From Paenibacillus mesophilus (GTDB taxonomy: Bacteria; Bacillota; Bacilli; Paenibacillales; NBRC-103111), in the NCBI RefSeq assembly GCF_005938385.1, contig NZ_VCRA01000019.1, positions 59,580 through 123,579 on the forward strand: a stretch of 64,000 bases of DNA, in the 5' to 3' direction. Of this stretch, positions 60,977 to 64,000 are shown in pieces; position 1 is the stretch's first letter, and every line of letters starts with the position of its first letter. A program made the position numbers and the translations under genes. A model generated the notes under the pieces. It searched no databases. It was not told the origin of the DNA and saw only the letters and a program-made list of their open reading frames with translations.

Positions 60977-62020
60977 ATGATTGAAAAAGATGTAATCGTT
61001 ATCGGCGGGGGTCAAGCTGGGTTATCTATGGGTTATTATTTACAAAAAAATGGTTCTCATTTTGTGATTCTCGATGCTAACGGACGTACTGGCGACAGTT
61101 GGAGAAATCGCTATGATTCCTTGTTTTTATTCACCCCAAGAATGTATAACAGCTTGCCCGGGTTAGCATTTGCCGGGAGGCGCAATGGTCTTCCGGCAAA
61201 AGATGAAGCCGCGGACTATTTGGAACGATACGCCCGGCACTTTTCGCTTCCCATCTTGTTCAACACAACCATCACCTTGTTGAAAAAAACGCAAAAAGGG
61301 TTTTATCTCCGAAGCGAGCAAGGAGAGGAATTTACGGCTAAGGAAGTGGTTATTGCTGCCGGTCCTTTTCAAAAGCCTTTCATACCTTCGTTTTCCAATG
61401 GTCTAAATCCGGATCTATATCAAGTGCATTCTTCCCATTATCGCAACCCAGCCGAATTGAATGCGGGTCCCGTAATGGTAGTAGGTGCCGGGAATTCCGG
61501 CGCACAAATTGCTGTCGAGTTGGCCAAGCAGCATGAAGTAACGATATCGGTAGGTCATAGAATGGACTTCAAGCCGCTATATTTCCTCGGTAAAAGTATT
61601 TTTTGGTATTTTAACAAAATGGGTTTGTTGGATGCGGACCTCAATACGAAAAGAGCATCCTGGCTGAAGAAAAAACCGGAACAAATATATGGTTTGGAAT
61701 TAAAGAACCTGCTGAATGCGAAAACCGTTAAGATGAAGCCGCGGGCTGTCAGTGCTGCAGGAGACACTATACGATTCGAAGACAGTACATCGGCTCGCGC
61801 CGCTAACGTGATATGGGCTACCGGATTTCGATCCGACTATAGCTGGGTCCATATTCCCGGAGCTCTACATACTAACGGGATCCCACAACATGAAAGAGGT
61901 GTAAGTCCTATAGCCGGACTATATTTTTTGGGACTTCCGTGGCAATCTCGTCGGGGATCCGCTCTAATGGGTTGGGTTGGTCAAGATGCGGAATATTTGA
62001 TGCGAAAAATGACTACATAG
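60977..62020 (+). CDS. FAD/NAD(P)-dependent monooxygenase (CzcO-like)
   Basis: 347 aa from the ATG at 60977, with GGAGGG 10 nt upstream. Two Rossmann motifs are present: VIGGGQAGLSMGYYL for FAD near the N-terminus and VVGAGNSGAQIAVEL for NADPH in the middle. The flavoprotein block is ANVIWATGFRSDY. It lacks a clear full Baeyer-Villiger fingerprint, so it is called only as a flavin-containing oxygenase-like protein. It may be induced by the ligand of the upstream TetR. Confidence 0.85.
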   Translation: MIEKDVIVIGGGQAGLSMGYYLQKNGSHFVILDANGRTGDSWRNRYDSLFLFTPRMYNSLPGLAFAGRRNGLPAKDEAADYLERYARHFSLPILFNTTITLLKKTQKGFYLRSEQGEEFTAKEVVIAAGPFQKPFIPSFSNGLNPDLYQVHSSHYRNPAELNAGPVMVVGAGNSGAQIAVELAKQHEVTISVGHRMDFKPLYFLGKSIFWYFNKMGLLDADLNTKRASWLKKKPEQIYGLELKNLLNAKTVKMKPRAVSAAGDTIRFEDSTSARAANVIWATGFRSDYSWVHIPGALHTNGIPQHERGVSPIAGLYFLGLPWQSRRGSALMGWVGQDAEYLMRKMTT

Positions 62021-62338
62021 CATACGATCCGAAACACCTTACAACCGAACCACATTTGTTGTATGCTGTGTTATGAAAAGGTTTAATGCTCGGATATTCA
62101 TTAGAGGCGCTGCGATTTAATCAGTACAACTATAAGGGTTGCTGGTGGAACCGGCTGGACGATTTTAGACTATACTCGACGAGGAAGCTGTCCTAATTGC
62201 CTTCGACCTTGAGAAGACATGAGTTCCGCAAACTTACCCTACCTAATCCGACATTTACGATCTTCGATTTTCTCAGATGTCGCAGTTCCGTACGTTTCGT
62301 TGTAAGCAGTGATTCGTATGCATGAGGGAGGCTGGTTT
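62021..62338. other. 318-nt intergenic region
   Basis: A weak stem spans the monooxygenase end: CATAGCATAC (62016-62025) and GTATGCTGTG (62061-62070), loop 35 nt, no T-run. No ORF with a ribosome site and no other structure was seen. Confidence 0.5.
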
Positions 62339-63340
62339 ATGAAGAGAAAAGCTGTATTTTTCGGAACGAAACAAAGAATCGACGGTGTGTATAGTACCCT
62401 AATACAGCAGGAGCTAGCCGAGTATGCGGATATTTACCCGGAGACCATTAATCGGGAAAACTTGGATAAACATGCAGCGGATCTACAGTCGGTCGAAGTC
62501 GTTTTTTCCACCTGGGGAATGCCGGTTATTACGGAAGAGGAAATCAAGCGGTATTTGCCCAACTTGAAAGCGCTATTTTATTCTGCAGGCAGCGTGCAGA
62601 GCTTTGCCCGTCCGTTTCTTAACTGCAATGTCGCCGTCGTAAGCGCATGGGCGGCTAATGCGATCCCGGTCGCCGAATACACGGCGGCGCAAATTGTGTT
62701 GGCCAATAAAGGTTTTCATCAGACTTCAGCGATGTGCAAAGGAAATCGAGATGAAGCGTCCAAGTATTCCCACACGTTTCCAGGTAATTATGGGGTCAAG
62801 GTTGGTATCATCGGTGCCGGGATGATCGGTAAAAAAGTAATCGAGCTGCTGAAACCTTACCATCTGGAAATTTATGTATTCGATCCGTATATGCCTGATG
62901 ATGCTGCCGAACGATTGCGTGTTAAAAAGACCGATCTAATCGAAATCTTCTCGCAGTGTCAAACGATATCCAATCATCTCGCCAATCTTCCGGCATTGGT
63001 TGGCATTCTGAACAAGGAGCATTTCGATCGGATGCTTCCGAACGCAACCTTTATCAATACCGGAAGAGGGAAACAAGTCGTTGAGGCTGATTTGATCAAG
63101 GCGCTTCACGATGTTCCGACAAGGACTGCCATACTTGATGTCACCTTTCCGGAACCTGTTCGTTCGGATAGCGAGTTTTTGAAAATGGATAACGTCCTCC
63201 TGACTCCCCACATGGCAGGCAGCAACAAAGCGGAGGTCGGGCGGATGGCCGAATACATCGTGGAAGAGTTCCGGAGATATTTAAACCAAGAGCAGCTGCT
63301 CTATCAGGTCTCCCACAAAATGCTGGAGACCATGGCATAA
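62339..63340 (+). CDS. D-2-hydroxyacid dehydrogenase
   Basis: 333 aa from the ATG at 62339, behind GAGGGAGG. The NAD-binding motif VGIIGAGMIGKKVIELL, the segment SAWAANAIPVAEYTAAQIVL, the NTGRGKQVVEADL block with the catalytic Arg region, and LTPHMAGSN with the catalytic His all match the phosphoglycerate dehydrogenase/formate dehydrogenase-like family. It reduces 2-keto acids to D-2-hydroxyacids or acts in reverse; the substrate is not known. Confidence 0.9.
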   Translation: MKRKAVFFGTKQRIDGVYSTLIQQELAEYADIYPETINRENLDKHAADLQSVEVVFSTWGMPVITEEEIKRYLPNLKALFYSAGSVQSFARPFLNCNVAVVSAWAANAIPVAEYTAAQIVLANKGFHQTSAMCKGNRDEASKYSHTFPGNYGVKVGIIGAGMIGKKVIELLKPYHLEIYVFDPYMPDDAAERLRVKKTDLIEIFSQCQTISNHLANLPALVGILNKEHFDRMLPNATFINTGRGKQVVEADLIKALHDVPTRTAILDVTFPEPVRSDSEFLKMDNVLLTPHMAGSNKAEVGRMAEYIVEEFRRYLNQEQLLYQVSHKMLETMA

Positions 63341-63555
63341 AACCGGAGGACGGCTATCGGCTGTTGACGCATCCTGTGCGTTTTCTGTCCATCACTATAT
63401 AGGGTGTTAAATCGTATTGCAAAATTGCTAACTTAAAACCTGATTCAGATATATACACATGTGGTTAAACATAATTATCAGCAACTTCACGGTAGAATCC
63501 TTGAGGCTTGACTGAATGGACCAGCAGACTTTAGTAGTACTGGTTAATTTTTATA

Positions 63556-63585
63556 TTGAATCATGTAAGTTGCATATGATATATT
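63556..63585 (+). promoter_or_regulatory. rrn promoter P1
   Basis: TTGAAT, an 18-bp spacer and TATATT. The -10 lies in ATGATATATTG, repeated in P2. Confidence 0.55.
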
Positions 63586-63648
63586 GGTCTTCTGGTCGTC
63601 GAAGCTATAGTTTTAATGCAGAATAGCGACCTTGGAAAAAATTGCAGT

Positions 63649-63678
63649 TTGCAAATATCTTAATTAGTATGATATATT
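63649..63678 (+). promoter_or_regulatory. rrn promoter P2
   Basis: TTGCAA, an 18-bp spacer and TATATT, the same layout as P1 93 nt upstream. Confidence 0.55.
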
Positions 63679-63883
63679 GATTATCCGGCCGCTTGAATGA
63701 GTCGGTCGAACTCAAAATGATTGCTCCTTGAAAACTGAACAACGAGTGTGCAAGTGAAGGTCTCGTAAGAGACCAAACAAGCTAGTCAAGTAATGAGCTA
63801 TCAGCTCTTCTTCACCCCAAAAAGTGACGTGAAGCTTTGCAGCAACACCGATTACTTTTCGGGGACCCCGGGGAACCGGGACC

Positions 63884-64000
63884 TTATTGGAGAGTTTGAT
63901 CCTGGCTCAGGACGAACGCTGGCGGCGTGCCTAATACATGCAAGTCGAGCGAATCCTTCGGGGTTAGCGGCGGACGGGTGAGTAACACGTAGGCAACCTG
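63884..64000 (+). rRNA. rrs: 16S ribosomal RNA, 5' end
   Basis: The sequence AGAGTTTGATCCTGGCTCAG (63891-63910) is the universal 16S start, followed by ACGAACGCTGGCGGCGTGCC and ACATGCAAGTCGAGCGAA. Alignment to the E. coli 5' end puts the mature start at about 63884. The V1 loop is very short (CCTTCGGGG) and followed by GTTAGCGGCGGACGGGTGAG, as in Paenibacillaceae. The gene continues beyond the window. Confidence 0.97.

Larger units (their letters stand above)
63341..63883 (+). other. rRNA operon upstream region and leader
   Basis: 543 nt without genes. It carries tandem promoters (63556-63585 and 63649-63678), a TGCTCCTTGAAAAC boxA-like antitermination element at 63722-63735, and the transcribed leader to the 16S start. 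An open frame at 63793-63981 runs into the 16S gene and is not real. Confidence 0.75.

Noticed and set aside
63793..63981. A 62-residue open frame in the rRNA leader
   Set aside because: It runs into the conserved 5' end of 16S rRNA and has no ribosome binding site.

Overview
The window looks like a chromosomal segment of a spore-former of the Paenibacillaceae (Paenibacillus or a close relative). The 16S rRNA start at the right edge has the low-GC Gram-positive form. The locus types also fit: YesM/YesN-type two-component pairs beside lipoprotein solute-binding proteins, strong GGAGG ribosome binding sites with frequent GTG/TTG starts, lipobox signal peptides, a YkuD L,D-transpeptidase and a YmaF protein. 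No replication origin, prophage, tRNA or CRISPR array was seen.

Layout. 1-11.8 kb is a carbohydrate-type region: the end of a LacI-like regulator, two tandem esterases, YesM/YesN, two lipoprotein binding proteins without permeases, a decayed SGNH esterase and a Tat-exported beta-helix protein. 12-20.4 kb holds small units: a membrane-anchored unknown, a TetR regulator divergent from a DHA2 efflux pump with two perfect operators, a NUDIX hydrolase, an APH-type kinase, a third orphan binding protein, a VOC protein, a DMT transporter and a DUF1232 protein. 20.5-24.3 kb is a complete spermidine/putrescine ABC operon (potABCD-like). 24.4-27.1 kb is a ComP-like kinase tail to tail with its likely NarL/LuxR regulator.

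27.3-33.2 kb is the most unusual stretch: an acyltransferase, an 818-residue protein with an eCIS/DUF4157-type leader motif and a deaminase-like cysteine constellation, and an XRE-pentapeptide-GNAT fusion. 33.6-40.2 kb holds malate:quinone oxidoreductase, a YkuD transpeptidase, an SDR, a ThDP enzyme, YmaF and a methyltransferase. 40.4-45.9 kb holds an RNase J-like hydrolase with a histidine phosphatase, then an AraC regulator divergent from a binding protein plus sugar epimerase operon.

45.9-48.5 kb is a scarred region: 5'-truncated mocR and azlC fragments facing away from each other, an intact azlD, and a lone tnpB whose promoter carries a LexA-type box. 48.5-54.6 kb holds a CDGSH protein and a module that reads GC-richer by eye: a MalT-like regulator, a 100-aa protein, DUF2306, an MDR dehydrogenase and a maltose acetyltransferase. 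54.7-63.3 kb holds a frameshifted binding protein, wecB, a MerR-methyltransferase fusion, a GlcNAc-kinase-like ATPase, TetR plus flavin monooxygenase, and a D-2-hydroxyacid dehydrogenase. The window ends in an rRNA leader with tandem promoters and the first ~117 nt of 16S rRNA.

Taken together, the genes point to a soil-type sugar scavenger. Several binding lipoproteins probably share permeases encoded elsewhere and are controlled by YesMN and AraC regulators. All functional statements come from reading the translated sequence; no database search was run.
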